Part shown: one piece after another, positions 52,592 to 63,281 of the stretch
How the letters are laid out: each line of letters opens with the position of its first letter
How positions within the stretch are numbered: the first letter of the stretch is position 1
Source of the DNA: Saprolegnia diclina VS20
Taxonomy: Eukaryota > Oomycota > Saprolegniomycetes > Saprolegniales > Saprolegniaceae
Direction: 5' to 3'
Assembly (NCBI RefSeq): GCF_000281045.1
Contig: NW_008246114.1
Coordinates: 108,406-172,405 of the forward strand
DNA: 64,000 bases
Made by a program: the position numbers and the translations under genes
Notes under the pieces: model-generated
Told to the model about the DNA's origin: nothing
Seen by the model: only the letters and a program-made list of their open reading frames with translations
Databases searched by the model: none

Positions 52592-53436
52592 ATCAATCAA
52601 TTTTGTATTTTCGCGACCAAGTCTTGCCGCTGTTGTGGGTCATTTTAGAGAAGCAACAAAAATGGTCGGGAGAGTGATGTTGTACGTGTGGGAGATCCAT
52701 CGACAACGCTTGTGCAACCGCATGTCCGGCTAGGGGTAGGGTCAACGCGCAACGTCGGACGTTGCATCGTACGACCTCAATACGACAAAGTTTGCCAACA
52801 AGCAGCGACGTCCCTGTTCACGGGCACCCTCGATTAGCAGCGTCGGTACAATGTGCTGGATCGCTCTAGAGTGTTTCGAGCTCCGGGGCGTCAAGACGGC
52901 GCGTCCAGCCCTGGCGCCGACATTTATTCGGTTGGCGTCGCTTGACCGAGCTCTACCCGCGCACCGAGCCGTACTCCGAGCTGCCCGATCGCAACGACGT
53001 AGAAGAGTTGGTGTGGCTCTACGTTGTCCCACTGAGGTCCATCCAAAACTTTGTTTCGTTTTTGCGCCCACCGTCCAGCGACACTTGATCGGCTTCCTCG
53101 ATGAATGGTACAGTCGCATTGCCGAGTCCTCAAGCTCAAGACGACTGCTTCATGCGAGCGATTGCTCAAGACAAGGTTGCGCGTCCGACGGCAACATCCC
53201 GTAGCTCGGTCCCAGGACGCTCGAGTCTAGCCGTGAGCGTCGATTGTCTGCGTGTGGGAGTGGAGGATCTAACGTGGAAGATCTTCTTGCGGAGCGGCAA
53301 GACGCTGCGCACGTACGTCGACAACATGACAGACGTCATCGACACGGACCCGGTCGCTGCCATTGGCGCCGGTGCGTCGCTGCGATTATCGCTACAAATC
53401 TACACTACCTAACCCTATATATACGCTCGTGTCCGT
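52592..53436. other. Spacer with possible gene debris
   Basis: A plus-strand frame around 52950-53090 (ELYPRTEPYSELPDRNDVEE, LVWLYVVPLRSIQNFV) looks coding but has no start or family; probably decayed. Confidence 0.35.
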
Positions 53437-55422
53437 TTAGAAAATGGCCTTGCTGTCGCCGCCGTCGACGCTTTGGCAGTACGGGATCACGACCTGCGTG
53501 ATGCACTGGTGGACCGCGTCGAGCTCGGCAATTTCCCGCGGCGGGTGCGTGCGCTCGGTCTCTGCAAAGATGCCGCAGCAAAACTCGACCTGCTCGAGCA
53601 TCTCGTAGAGGCGCGCCAATTTGCGGGCTTCGGTCGCCGACTTGGCCTGCGAGTGCGCTTGTACGTATTTCTGAAAGCTCTGGAGCACCATGCCGACCTT
53701 TTGGCCATAAATCTCCTTGAGGGCCGCGTGCTAGTACGACCACAACATAAACATCGTCATTGACATTGGTAGAGGAGGAAGGGGTGTACCTTGCGCCAGT
53801 AGACGTGCTGCGACGGTCGGTCCGAAGCCGCCGATGAAAAGCTAGAGTCGGTGCGGGGCGCCGCCGACGATGCATTCGACGGAGCGAGCGACGGCAGCGA
53901 GATCTCGGTCGAGAGGAACGTATCACGGAGCGGTGACAGCGTTGCGTTGACTTCGGTCTGGAGCTTCTTGAGGTGCGGCTCAATCACCGTCGTAATGTAC
54001 GTATAGACATGCTCGAGCTCCTTGATATCGCGGGGCGCGTGCGTCGCGGGTGTCTCTTCCAGAACCTGACCGCAGTAGTCGGCGTACTCGAAGAGATGCA
54101 TGACGTCTTGGATGTGTTCCTACGCATTTTTATTCATCAAGATGCACTTGGGGGCGAGAACGACGTACCGGCGACTTGTGCCCACGGTACCGCTGGAGGT
54201 ACATCTGGAAGAATCGGTAGGCTTCGCCGACGCTGCCCAAGTACATTTGTTTGAGCTGCGTATGCTGTTGCCAATATGCGTCGAGTCGTCGCTGCCGGTC
54301 GTCGCGGAGGTTCGGTGACATGGTCGGATTTTGGTGCTTGACGGCAAAGAGCTGGTCCGACATCGAGGGCAGCATTTTGCTGCCGCTAACCGATGAGACC
54401 GACGAGAGCGACGACGACTGCGTCAGCTTGTGCATGTACGGGGTAATGATCTTGTGGATCGACTTGGTGAGCCGGCGCAAGTCGGCGTTCGAGCGCGGTG
54501 GATGCGACGACGGCGTTTCCTGCAGCACGTGGAGGCAAAACTCGACGTAGCCCATGAGGTACTCGATCTTCTGGCGCTGCTCGTTCTGGACGGCGCCCGG
54601 CCGGCTCAAATGCTGCTTGAAGGCCGCGTGGACTGCGAGGACGTTGGCGAAATGGGCGTCCTTGAGCGCACCATGCTACATCATAGTCGCGTGAGATGGA
54701 TCGACCTACAAGGCGGTCATGGGCGCAAGACGTACCGAGCGCCAGTAGTCCATCTCGTTCTCCGTGTGATACGATGCATATGTGTTCTCGGACGACGTCA
54801 TACTGCTGCGGTCGTCCATGACCGACGGTGGCGGGAGGCTAAACTGTGGTCGCTGCCCGAGGTCGCCGTGGCGGCGGCCAGTCCACATGACCTTGACATG
54901 GTTGGTCTCGGGCTGCGGCGGCGACCCGAGCGAGTCCATCGAGTCGCGGCTGAGCATCGAGTCGCGGCCCATCGCGTCGTCGTCCTCGACGCGCTCGGGG
55001 AGGTCGTCCGTCGAGAGCTTGGTCACATACGGCACGACGATGTGGGAGATGTACTTGCGGACGCGCGCGAGCTCTTCCCACGTCCGAATCGCATGCGTCG
55101 CCGCGTCTTCCTCAAGTACTTGCTTGCAGAACGCGACGTACTCGACGAGGTGCGCGACTTTGCGGCGCTCGTCGAGGTCATGCGACCCGAGGATCTTCCG
55201 GAAGGTCGCGTGCACTGCATGCACGTCGTCGAGGTACGACATCTTGAGCGCGCCATGCTACGGAAGGCAGGTACCATGAGGACCGTCGTCGAGCGAGGAA
55301 GCGCATTGAGCTAGTACCTGCTTCCAGTACTCGGTCGTCGCATGGTCCGAGGACGAGGTCGAGCTCGCATGGCTGCCGGGTCGCCGGGACGGCGTCTGCA
55401 GGGGGGGCGGCTGGTACATCAT
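53437..55422 (-). CDS. Four-repeat protein of unrecognised family
   Basis: Five exons (55422-55318, 55257-54736, 54675-54169, 54119-53790, 53730-53437), all phase 0, 585 aa. The protein is built from four diverged copies of a helical unit of about 90 residues, separated by Ser/Pro-rich linkers. Each unit starts YW(K/R/Q)x-H, e.g. YWKQHGALKMSYLDDVHAVH, YWRSHGALKDAHFANVLAVH, YWQQHTQLKQMYLGSVGEAY and YWRKHAALKEIYGQKVGMVL. Each continues with an EYV-FC--VLEE-like helix (EYVAFCKQVLEEDAATH; GYVEFCLHVLQETPSSH; EYADYCGQVLEETPATH; EQVEFCCGIFAETERTH), a charged R--EL segment, and I--VV-PY. An intron interrupts three of the four units at the identical YWxx/H point, evidence of exon duplication. No signal peptide or membrane helix. 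Function unknown. Confidence 0.85.
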
Positions 55423-56670
55423 GCTCGGTCGGCCCCGGGGAAATTGCTTGAATGCAAGAGGTCCCACTTGGCCGATCAGGTCTACCCTTCAATTAAATAT
55501 TTAAATAGGCAATCCACCCCTCGAGTGTCTAGACGCACGCCATTTCTGTCCGGATAAGCAAGGCGCCACGCGGTTCGGCATGCCCCTGTCCCACGCCACG
55601 CTCAGCGTATTGCACCGACGGGCTGCAAGCGACAGAGCAATCCATGGGAAGACGAGCCGCAGGAAACACGCAACGAAGGGAGGTCCTTGGGATGGGCTCT
55701 CTCGTGATAACGACGACGAACTGGACGGTGGTATCTGGTTGGCGAGTTGCGAGAAGGCTGAGAGTATCCGTGGCATAGCAAGCGCCGAGAACGCGCTTGG
55801 TCTGGGAACCGATGCCCTTCTACCAACATGCTGATAAGCTTAGTCGCCCGTTGGGGCAAGTACAAGGTTGCAATGGTTGCGTGTATTTCGCTGCTGTGTT
55901 TCGTGGTTCGGGCCGTTGGTTTCGATAGGAATAGCATGGGAGAAGGAGGATGGGCACAGGGTGATGGACCACAGCGGGACGGGGCACGGTGGGCGGTCCA
56001 CTGGCTACAGTGCAGCGCAGTCCGACGCTCGAGTAACTTGCGTATTTTCGCGGCGCCACGCACAGGCGCGTCGTATCCGGAATGTGGCGTGTATATAGCC
56101 GCTTGCGCTTTGTATGGGCGTTTGGAAAGCGCGCGGGGTGGAATGGGCTGCATTCCACCAAGAACTTTATTAAACTACATGTAAAAAAATACGGCCATTT
56201 TTTCTCGGCCAATTTAAATTCAGCATACAATGCGAGCGTTCGTTATATCGTCGACGTCACGCTGTAATTAAAATTGTCGCGTGATGCGCTGGGTACTAAT
56301 ACGGTGTGACCAACAACAAATCGCGGGGCTTTTCTCGGTGGTCGTCGCTGTACTCAGCACCGTCAGAATCGCTTCAACGACTAGAATCACCGTCCGAAAC
56401 GAGCGATGGACAATGTGTACATGCGATGCGAGCGCTCGAATTGCCCGACGCCAAGCGCCAAAAAAGGAGGCCGTGCGTAGCGCATGCAATGGGGTGGCGA
56501 CACGAGGTTCGTGGCCAATCACGTGACGTTTTCGATGCAGCTGGTTTGGCGTGACTCAGCGCTCATTGGCTAGGATGGGAATCTGGACGGCACCACGTCG
56601 ACCGCGTCGACGCGCGAGGAAAAAAATGAGCGTCAACGGCTTGCGCTACACGCCCCTGTCGCGGCGTGGG

Positions 56671-56711
56671 CCGACCTTCGAGACCTCTGACTCAGAGGTC
56701 TCGAAGGTTGG
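56671..56711. repeat. 41-nt palindrome (20-nt arms, 1-nt centre)
   Basis: Arms 56671-56690 and 56692-56711 are inverted complements with a single G-T mismatch (56673/56709); centre base C at 56691. Core arm: CCTTCGAGACCTCTGA. It could form a strong hairpin or cruciform. Confidence 0.9.
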
Positions 56712-56718
56712 TCTGCAA

Positions 56719-56753
56719 TGTCTCGGAAGTCAGAGGCTCTGACTTCCGAGACA
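56719..56753. repeat. 35-nt perfect palindrome (17-nt arms, 1-nt centre)
   Basis: Arms 56719-56735 (TGTCTCGGAAGTCAGAG) and 56737-56753 are exact inverted complements around G56736. It starts only 8 nt after the previous palindrome. Confidence 0.92.
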
Positions 56754-57366
56754 GTGCAGAAGCAGCTCGCCATACTTGCACACGGCTTCGTGGCTGAATG
56801 CGGAGAACCTGCGCGGTGGCATCGTTGAAGAGGGTTGCAGCGGACGTGGTGGACATTCCAACCAAGATTGGGGCGATGCAAGAAGCTTCGTCATTTGTCG
56901 TGTTGACCATACTAATCACAAGCCATTCAAGGGTTGAATGCGGCTTGTGCCGGTCGTCAAGTGCATGTAAACGCGTAGTATAGTGCACCCAAGACCATCC
57001 ATAATTGCCACGTGCATGGTATATTCCGATCGTGCTCCATTCGCCCACCGATACGATCCATCGATCGCTGTCACCTCCCCACTGACTGCAACGTGTAGCG
57101 CTCGAGTGCAAGAATAGGCCAGACCAAGCCATTGAAACAACCAATTCGTTGGCCTTTCTGCTCGACGGGCAAGCTCGGGCCGCCACGATGGCACCGCTTC
57201 CATCCGCGCGCTCTGATTGGCTGAAATCAGATCTTACACAGCCATGTTGGCGCGCCATGCTGCCACGTCCAAACTTAGCTTCGCGCTGTGTGCCTCTACG
57301 ATTGGCATTCGCCATTCGACGTGGTCACTGCACGCGACGTCCCTACCCGCGTACTCACTTGCATCC

Positions 57367-58902
57367 ATGCAGCTCTCAACGATCCTCTTGTGGTTTTTAC
57401 CGGTGACGCTCGGGCACCTCTGCGTCGTGCCCCCGTATTCGTACACGTCCAATTCAGACCCGGCGCTCGCAACCGCGCTGGGAGTGCTCCAGCAAAGCCC
57501 GATTGGCACGTGGGTCAATGACAATGGTCACAACCCGGTGCCCGACGTCCTCGCAAAGTGCGACAATGGGGCTGTCCCCATCTTTATCATTTACGGTCTC
57601 CCGAACAAGGACTGCGCGGCGGGCTACTCGGGCGGCGGCAACAACAAAAACACTGAAGAGTACGCGTCTTGGCTTCAAACGATCGTGTCGACGGTCGGGT
57701 CCCGCGAGGTCATTTACATTGTCGAACCCGACGCGCTCGGGCTCCTCTCGCAGCAAGGGTGCGCCGTCAACCTCGCATACGAAGCCAACTTGAAGACTGC
57801 CGTGGAAGTCCTGAGTCAAAACACCAACGCACACATTTACGTCGACGTCGCGGGTTGGGCCACCGAGTCGGTTGCTATCTCGGTGCTCCAGGCACTCAAA
57901 ACAGCCGGTCGCCTCGCAGGCATCTCGATCAACACGTCCAACTACCAGTCCAACGACGCTATGCTGCGTGTCTGCAGCACGTACTCGAGCGCGACAGGTG
58001 GTCTCCACTGCGTCATTGATACGTCCCGCAACTACCGCGGGTCGCCGCAGAACGAGTGGTGCAATGCTAAGTCGGCCGGTATCGGCGCGCCGCCAACCGA
58101 AACGACCAATCATGAGCTCGTCGACTATTACCTCTGGCTCAAGGTACCTGGTGAGAGCGACGGACAGTGCACGGACAGCGGGCGCTCTTCAGATGCGATG
58201 GCGGGCCCCGGCGCCGGTCAGTTTTTTACTCAAGTGTTTACGTCGCTTTGGAACAATGGCTACTACGTCGCGCAAGGCGCCGCACCGATCGGTGGCGCGC
58301 CGCCCCCGTCCACTGCAGCCCCCGTTCCGGCGCCACCGCCGGCAACCACGGCCCCCGTGGTGACCCCAACACCTGCGTCCGAGACGACACCGGCCCCTGC
58401 ACCCTCGACACCAACACCGACAACACCGACGACGCCAACACCGACTACGCCAACACCGACGACACCGACACCAACGACAGATGCACCGAAGACACCAACG
58501 ACGGATGCACCCACGTACCCGACCCGCGAATCGGACAGCGACGACGACGATTACCCGTGCGAAATTGACGAGGACAACATTGCTACGATGCCGCCGCGCA
58601 CGACGCCACCGCCGCCGACGGAAGCGAAGGCTGAGAACGTGACCACGCCGGCGCCCGCGGCCGTCAACTTGGCGGCGCAGATGCAATCGACTTCCGCAGT
58701 CGAGTCGCCACCGACGCTGCTTTCACCGGGTGGCACCGTCGCGATCGCTCTCGCCGTGATTGCGCTCGTCGCGCTCGTCGTCTTCTCTGTTTTTAGCGTG
58801 CGTCGGCATCGCAAGCGCTTTGGTGACCGCGATGACCAAGTCGTGGCGCTCGATTCGACGGGCATTGCTGTATTGCTGTCGACACCGGCTGCCAAACTCT
58901 AA
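57367..58902 (+). CDS. Membrane-anchored GH6 cellulase
   Basis: Single exon, 511 aa, ATG at 57367, giving signal peptide MQLSTILLWFLPVTLGHL. The GH6 (1,4-beta-cellobiohydrolase/endoglucanase) catalytic domain spans about residues 25-300: PIFIIYGLPNKDCAAGYSGG, the catalytic-acid strand VIYIVEPDALG, IYVDVAGWATES, GISINTSNYQ, CVIDTSRNYRG, and YYLWLKVPGESDGQC. A Thr/Pro stalk of about 100 residues follows (TPTPTTPTTPTPTTPTP), then an acidic patch (SDDDDYPCEIDED). One transmembrane helix (GTVAIALAVIALVALVVFSV) is followed by RRHRKR and a short cytosolic tail. There is no carbohydrate-binding module. Oomycete walls contain cellulose, so the enzyme may remodel the organism's own wall. The frame is open upstream to 57217 without coding character; a GATTGG box lies there. 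Confidence 0.93.
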   Translation: MQLSTILLWFLPVTLGHLCVVPPYSYTSNSDPALATALGVLQQSPIGTWVNDNGHNPVPDVLAKCDNGAVPIFIIYGLPNKDCAAGYSGGGNNKNTEEYASWLQTIVSTVGSREVIYIVEPDALGLLSQQGCAVNLAYEANLKTAVEVLSQNTNAHIYVDVAGWATESVAISVLQALKTAGRLAGISINTSNYQSNDAMLRVCSTYSSATGGLHCVIDTSRNYRGSPQNEWCNAKSAGIGAPPTETTNHELVDYYLWLKVPGESDGQCTDSGRSSDAMAGPGAGQFFTQVFTSLWNNGYYVAQGAAPIGGAPPPSTAAPVPAPPPATTAPVVTPTPASETTPAPAPSTPTPTTPTTPTPTTPTPTTPTPTTDAPKTPTTDAPTYPTRESDSDDDDYPCEIDEDNIATMPPRTTPPPPTEAKAENVTTPAPAAVNLAAQMQSTSAVESPPTLLSPGGTVAIALAVIALVALVVFSVFSVRRHRKRFGDRDDQVVALDSTGIAVLLSTPAAKL

Positions 58903-59203
58903 GCGGCGTCGACGGTCGACCATATTCCTTTCCGGCATACAAGGACATGGTAACAACAGACGCAGTTGCTCTTTCACGATAGTATGTGTGTACGAGATGT
59001 ATCACAAATATTTCTTTCAAATATCTTTGTCGGCGGTGACGAATCTCTCGTTCGCGTTTAAACATGGGATTGAAGTGGTGTAGACAGAGGTGACGCGGTG
59101 TTTGCGAAGTGCGGAGAAGAATTCTGCAACAGTGGTTTTTAAGTGTTGGGCGAATTTAGAGTGTCCCTCAATATCAAATGTAGAACTATACCGCTATAAA
59201 CAT
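58903..59203. other. Spacer before tRNA-Gly
   Basis: About 300 nt, presumed GH6 3' UTR; nothing else recognised. Confidence 0.5.
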
Positions 59204-59274
59204 GCGCTATTGGTTTAGTGGTAAAATATCTCGTTGCCATCGAGATGCCCCGGGTTCGATTCCCGGATGGCGCA
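59204..59274 (+). tRNA. tRNA-Gly (anticodon GCC)
   Basis: 71-nt cloverleaf without CCA. Acceptor stem GCGCTAT pairs with ATGGCGC (one G-T), discriminator A. D-arm TGGTTTAGTGGTAAAA, anticodon stem ATCTCG/CGAGAT with loop TTGCCAT giving anticodon GCC, T-arm CCGGGTTCGATTCCCGG. Internal A and B boxes are intact, and a TTTTT pol III terminator follows directly (from 59275). No intron. Confidence 0.96.
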
Positions 59275-60134
59275 TTTTTGGATTTGTTTTGGCCATTTTC
59301 ACATTTTAATTTTCATCAATTTGCGATTTCACAAAGCACAACCCTGCTTTTTAGTAACCAACAGTACAACCTCTTCCCACGCCTCTCAGCTATTTTATGA
59401 TACCACTAGGACCTAGCATCAAAAAGCTTCCATCGATTGATTGAATTTTCTGTCAATTTTGTTTTTTTGGACGCCTTTTCACACCTCTTCGGTGTCCTCT
59501 TGCACGCGATTCTATCGCTTATCCGAGGACCATCTCACGTCACTGTTCATCGCAATTTTGAAGCCTTTTCTGACCAGTTCATGCGCTTAGAGCGGGCCAT
59601 TCATTGTACAATATCTTGTGCGATATCAAAAATGCACTACATCTCGAATGTGGTATTTTTCATGTTCCATGATTCGGGTCATAACATGCGCATCTCAAAT
59701 TATGTCGAGGATAATTTTTGTGCTTCATCTTGGCCATTTTTATATATTGACTTTTGATCTCAAACAAGGTCACTTATATCACGCTACACAACTCTCTCGG
59801 CGACGCGACGAGGTGTTTTGTTATCTCCAAGAGTTTCTCTATCGTCATGCCAAGTTTCAGCACTTTCATTTCTGACTCGAAATGCACTAGGATGTGAGGA
59901 AGCGAGAGGTGTCTATGACCTATTCTGTCTTCAGTACGAGAGCAGGAAGAAGGTAGACAGTCACACCGTGACTAGGCTTTAACCAGGGTTCACTCTCAAC
60001 GATAAAAACCCTTCGAGTATTTGTGTCTTCAGCACTTTGAGGTACCGAAACGTGGAAACCATTCTGCAAAGATAAATTGAGAATTGATTTGCAACATGTA
60101 TTATGAAACGATTATGACTGTGGAGCCGTGAGAT
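59275..60134. other. AT-rich spacer, nothing recognised
   Basis: About 860 nt, clearly more AT-rich than the genes. An open frame at 59437-59757 has no coding codon bias and was rejected. Confidence 0.5.
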
Positions 60135-61130
60135 CTAGCGGTGCCCAAACGGCCAGAGACCAGTCTTGCTCTTCTTTAGCCGTCGTCGTCGTTGGTCAGG
60201 GATGTCGTCCGTGAGCTCTTCTGGCGTCTCGGCGATGGATGGTAGTGGCGGCGGTACTGCGAGGATGGCCGACATTGGCATGGAGTCCTCACAGGACCAC
60301 CGCTCTTCGTCGTCGTTGGGAGGATCCGACTCGATCATGATGGGTGTGTCGTCGATGCCACCGCAGCGTGGACATTCGAACAGGCGGCTTGAGACCGCGC
60401 GGTGCCACTTGTCTAAAGCCCTTGCCGCGTCCATTGTCACAACCTCGACCGTCACGTTCGCTGCGTTGAGCTCCAGCTGCAAATTTCGGATGACTTCATC
60501 CGCTGCAGCCGACTTGTGGAGCGACGCGAGAGCTTGGTGTGCCAAGTTCTGAACGGATGTATCAAGAGATGCTTGTGTGGTGGCCTGCAGAGCGATCGAG
60601 GCGTCGAGTTGGTCGCGTAAAGTCGCGACCTGCTGGTTGGATTCGGCCAAAGAGGCTTGGGTTGCAGCGAGCTGGCGCGTGTGCTCGGCTCGAAGCGCGT
60701 CGATCGCGCGAAGATGGTCGGCGGCCATTGTATCCCGCTCGTGCTGCAGAGCACGAATCGTGGTCTCGGCTGCTGCTGTTGCGGCGCTGGAGGCGTCGAG
60801 TTGGCGCTGCAGTGTCGCTGCGGTGGCGGTGGATGCGTCCAGAGACGCCTGCATCGCGTCCACGTGGCGTTGTTGTGTGTCTTCAAGGAGCTCCATGACG
60901 GTGGCAGCGTCGAGCTGTGGGAGCTCGATCCCAGCCTCAAGTGGCTCTGGCTCGTCGAGATCGGTGTCGAGAAGATCGTGTTGCTGTTCGTCAGCGATCA
61001 AAGGCATGGTAGTTGTCGTCGGTGCGTCGTCAGTGGCATCTGTCGGCGTGGACGTGGCGTTGGAGTAGATCATGTAGGCCAGCCCGGCGGTCAAGACCGC
61101 CATCGTAGCGCGCCCAAAGTAAGCAGTCAT
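60135..61130 (-). CDS. Membrane-anchored coiled-coil protein
   Basis: Single exon, 331 aa, ATG at 61130 (MTAYFGRATMAVLTAGLAYMIY), an N-terminal signal anchor. After a Thr/Asp-rich linker comes a long Ala/Gln-rich coiled coil (about residues 75-240) with an internal repeat pattern around QASLDAS: DAMQASLDASTATAATLQRQ, QAATQASLAESNQQVATLRD, LQATTQASLDTSVQN. The C-terminal part holds CPRCGG and a later Cys (RWSCEDS), possibly a zinc-binding knuckle, then an acidic/Pro-rich stretch and a basic end (QRRRRLKKSKTG). No family recognised. Topology would place the coiled coil on one side of an internal membrane; which membrane cannot be told. Confidence 0.75.
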   Translation of the reverse strand: MTAYFGRATMAVLTAGLAYMIYSNATSTPTDATDDAPTTTTMPLIADEQQHDLLDTDLDEPEPLEAGIELPQLDAATVMELLEDTQQRHVDAMQASLDASTATAATLQRQLDASSAATAAAETTIRALQHERDTMAADHLRAIDALRAEHTRQLAATQASLAESNQQVATLRDQLDASIALQATTQASLDTSVQNLAHQALASLHKSAAADEVIRNLQLELNAANVTVEVVTMDAARALDKWHRAVSSRLFECPRCGGIDDTPIMIESDPPNDDEERWSCEDSMPMSAILAVPPPLPSIAETPEELTDDIPDQRRRRLKKSKTGLWPFGHR

Positions 61131-61763
61131 GTTCGTTGTCGTCGTCGATGAAATGGTTTATGGAGAGCTGACCATCGCATCTCGCAGCGTGTAAAGGATG
61201 GCAAGCGACCCTTTGTACGCGTAAAGGGTGCGAGTAAAAGTAAGTGGAGCTGGCTTCCACTTCAAGATCCAAGAAACTTGACCATGGCGGCCCCGCTATC
61301 AAAATAGTGTCATGCACACACTGTGTCGCCCAGAAAATATATGGTTCATCTGCAAGTGTGCTATCAATATCATCGTACGATCCCGCCGCTGCTTGTATTA
61401 CCAAGGGGTCCCTTGATTTTACTCTATTAGGAGACCAAGTATGAAGCGCCAACGTGGTATTCCGACTGGTATTCGGGCTTGGGTCGACATCCAAGATCGC
61501 AATTCCACCAATGACACGGCAGCCTGGACACATCCCTCACTATAAAAGCATCCTAAAACACCGATGAACTCTTGCACTCATCAAGATGACGTGACTACTC
61601 TTGATATATCGATGTATGGTATTGTCCATTGGGTGATGGAATACATTGTCGTCAGCGCTTGCGATCACGAACGTGGGTTGCGTGCGTCTAGTCAAACCTC
61701 TCAAATATGATATCCGTATCGAGTATAAGAGACGCATGCTTGCAGTGTGCAAATCCAAGAAGC
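61131..61763. other. Divergent promoter region, nothing specific
   Basis: About 630 nt between the divergent coiled-coil and snurportin genes; no CCAATC box noticed. Confidence 0.5.
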
Positions 61764-63281
61764 ATGAGCTCGCGCCCAGACGGCTGGAAGCACCTTGGCC
61801 GGTCGGCGAACGAGGGCCAGGAGCGCCGGCGGCAAGACGCGATCGCCCGGCAGCGCCAGGCCCGGCGGGACCTCACCATGCATGTCCGCGAGATGGCGAT
61901 CCCGAGCGTTGGGGCCGACCTCGAGGACATCACGGCGGGCTTGGACATGGACATCGAGGTGTCGTCGGCCAAGAGCCGCAAGAAGACGCGCGAGGACCGC
62001 GTGAAGGGCCGACGATCGATCTATAGCAACCAGCTCATGCACCCTGAGTGGATGGTGGACATTCCGAATGCGCTCAATGGCACGCACGCTGGCAACGGCG
62101 AAGGCTGGCTCGTCTTGCCGCGCCCGGACGGCAAGCGCTGCCTCGTGATCGCAGCCAAGTAGGCCATGGTTCACATACCTATCGTCGTCTTACAATCTGG
62201 CCTGTAGTGGCACGACCATTGCGCGGACGCACAGCGGAAGCGTACTCAAGAAGTTTCCGTCGGCGTTGCCCAGCGGTATGGCTCTGCCTCTACTTGTAGC
62301 TCATGTGCATTAGGCTCGCGCAAGACGAAATATGGCGCCGACCAGTATTGCGTTCTCGACTGCATCTTCAACGACGTCGACGGAACCTTTTACATTCTCG
62401 ACGTCATGTGCTGGAAGGTAGCTACCTGTCGACCAAGGCGCCAAGCGCTCACGTCGATCGTAGGGCTACCTCTTGTACGACTGCACGGCCGAGTTTCGTT
62501 TCTACTGGCTTCAAGACAAACTCTCCGAGACGTCGGCGGTGAGTATCTCGTCGGCCAATCCATTCGCTTTTCAGGTATCCAGTCTTTCACTATCCAGTCG
62601 CTTGCACTATCCAAAATTTGCTCATTCGCTTCATAGCCGATTCCGTATTTTGACTGCACGCCCGAGGGACTCTCAACTGCGTACCACGGCGCTTTCTCGT
62701 TCTCCAAGTACGCTCTCCACTCTGTCGCCACGGCTATACATGAGCGGTAGGGACGGTCTTCTCTTCTACTGCAAAGCCGGTGTCTACACGCTCGGGCTCT
62801 CGCCGCTCGTGCTGCTCTGGAAGGACGCTACCACGAGTCCATACCCGAGCCAGCTCACGATTGTACTCACGGTCACCGAGACGTTTGCATGTGAAACGAT
62901 CGAAGGACATGTGCTCACGACGCTGTCCCCCGAGACCATGACGGGTCATGAGGTACGCGTGCAAATACTTGCCAAGAACAGAGTTTCGATAGCGATGCGT
63001 AGATTGTGGCGGGCGACCTCGTGCGGTGCTCGATCGAGTCGCTGGCATGGACGATTGCGGATGACAGCACCGTGGTGGTTGATGCGACTGGCGTTCATTT
63101 TCAGAAACGCTGTTCGGCCCAGCGCGGGATCGCCGACAGCTGGACCAAGATTGCCCACATTCTCAGCACCACGTGCTCGATTCACAACCTCTTGGAGGTG
63201 CCAATTCCCATATTCGTCACGGCATTTAGATACATTCTGTGCTAGGCGACGGCCGATGTCGCCATGGACATGGAAGGCTGA
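61764..63281 (+). CDS. SNUPN: Snurportin-1 (m3G-cap snRNP import adaptor)
   Basis: Eight exons: 61764-62158, 62208-62275, 62314-62417, 62464-62538, 62637-62707, 62751-62952, 63003-63197, 63246-63281; 381 aa. The N-terminus has an importin-beta-binding helix (ERRRQDAIARQRQARRDLTM). The cap-binding domain is strongly conserved: YSNQLMHPEWMVDIP, GWLVLPRPDGKRCLVIA, GTTIARTHSGSVLKKFPSAL, QYCVLDCIFNDVDGTFYILD, VMCWKGYLLYDCTAEFRFYW, DGLLFYCKAGVYTLGLSPLV. Snurportin recognises the trimethylguanosine cap of spliceosomal snRNAs and carries snRNPs into the nucleus with importin-beta. About 100 residues follow (IVAGDLVRCSIESLAW, SWTKIAHILSTT), a C-terminal extension I cannot match to the animal protein. 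The start is the ATG that gives the shortest complete N-terminus; the frame is open from 61707. Confidence 0.92.

Larger units (their letters stand above)
55423..57366. other. Long spacer with paired palindromes and GH6 promoter
   Basis: About 1.9 kb without a supported gene. It contains the two palindromes listed separately and a GATTGG box at 57214-57219, about 150 nt before the GH6 ATG. Confidence 0.55.

Noticed and set aside
59437-59757. Plus-strand frame of 106 codons with hydrophobic start
   Set aside because: AT-rich DNA with no codon bias matching the other genes; the hydrophobic run is expected from T-rich sequence.
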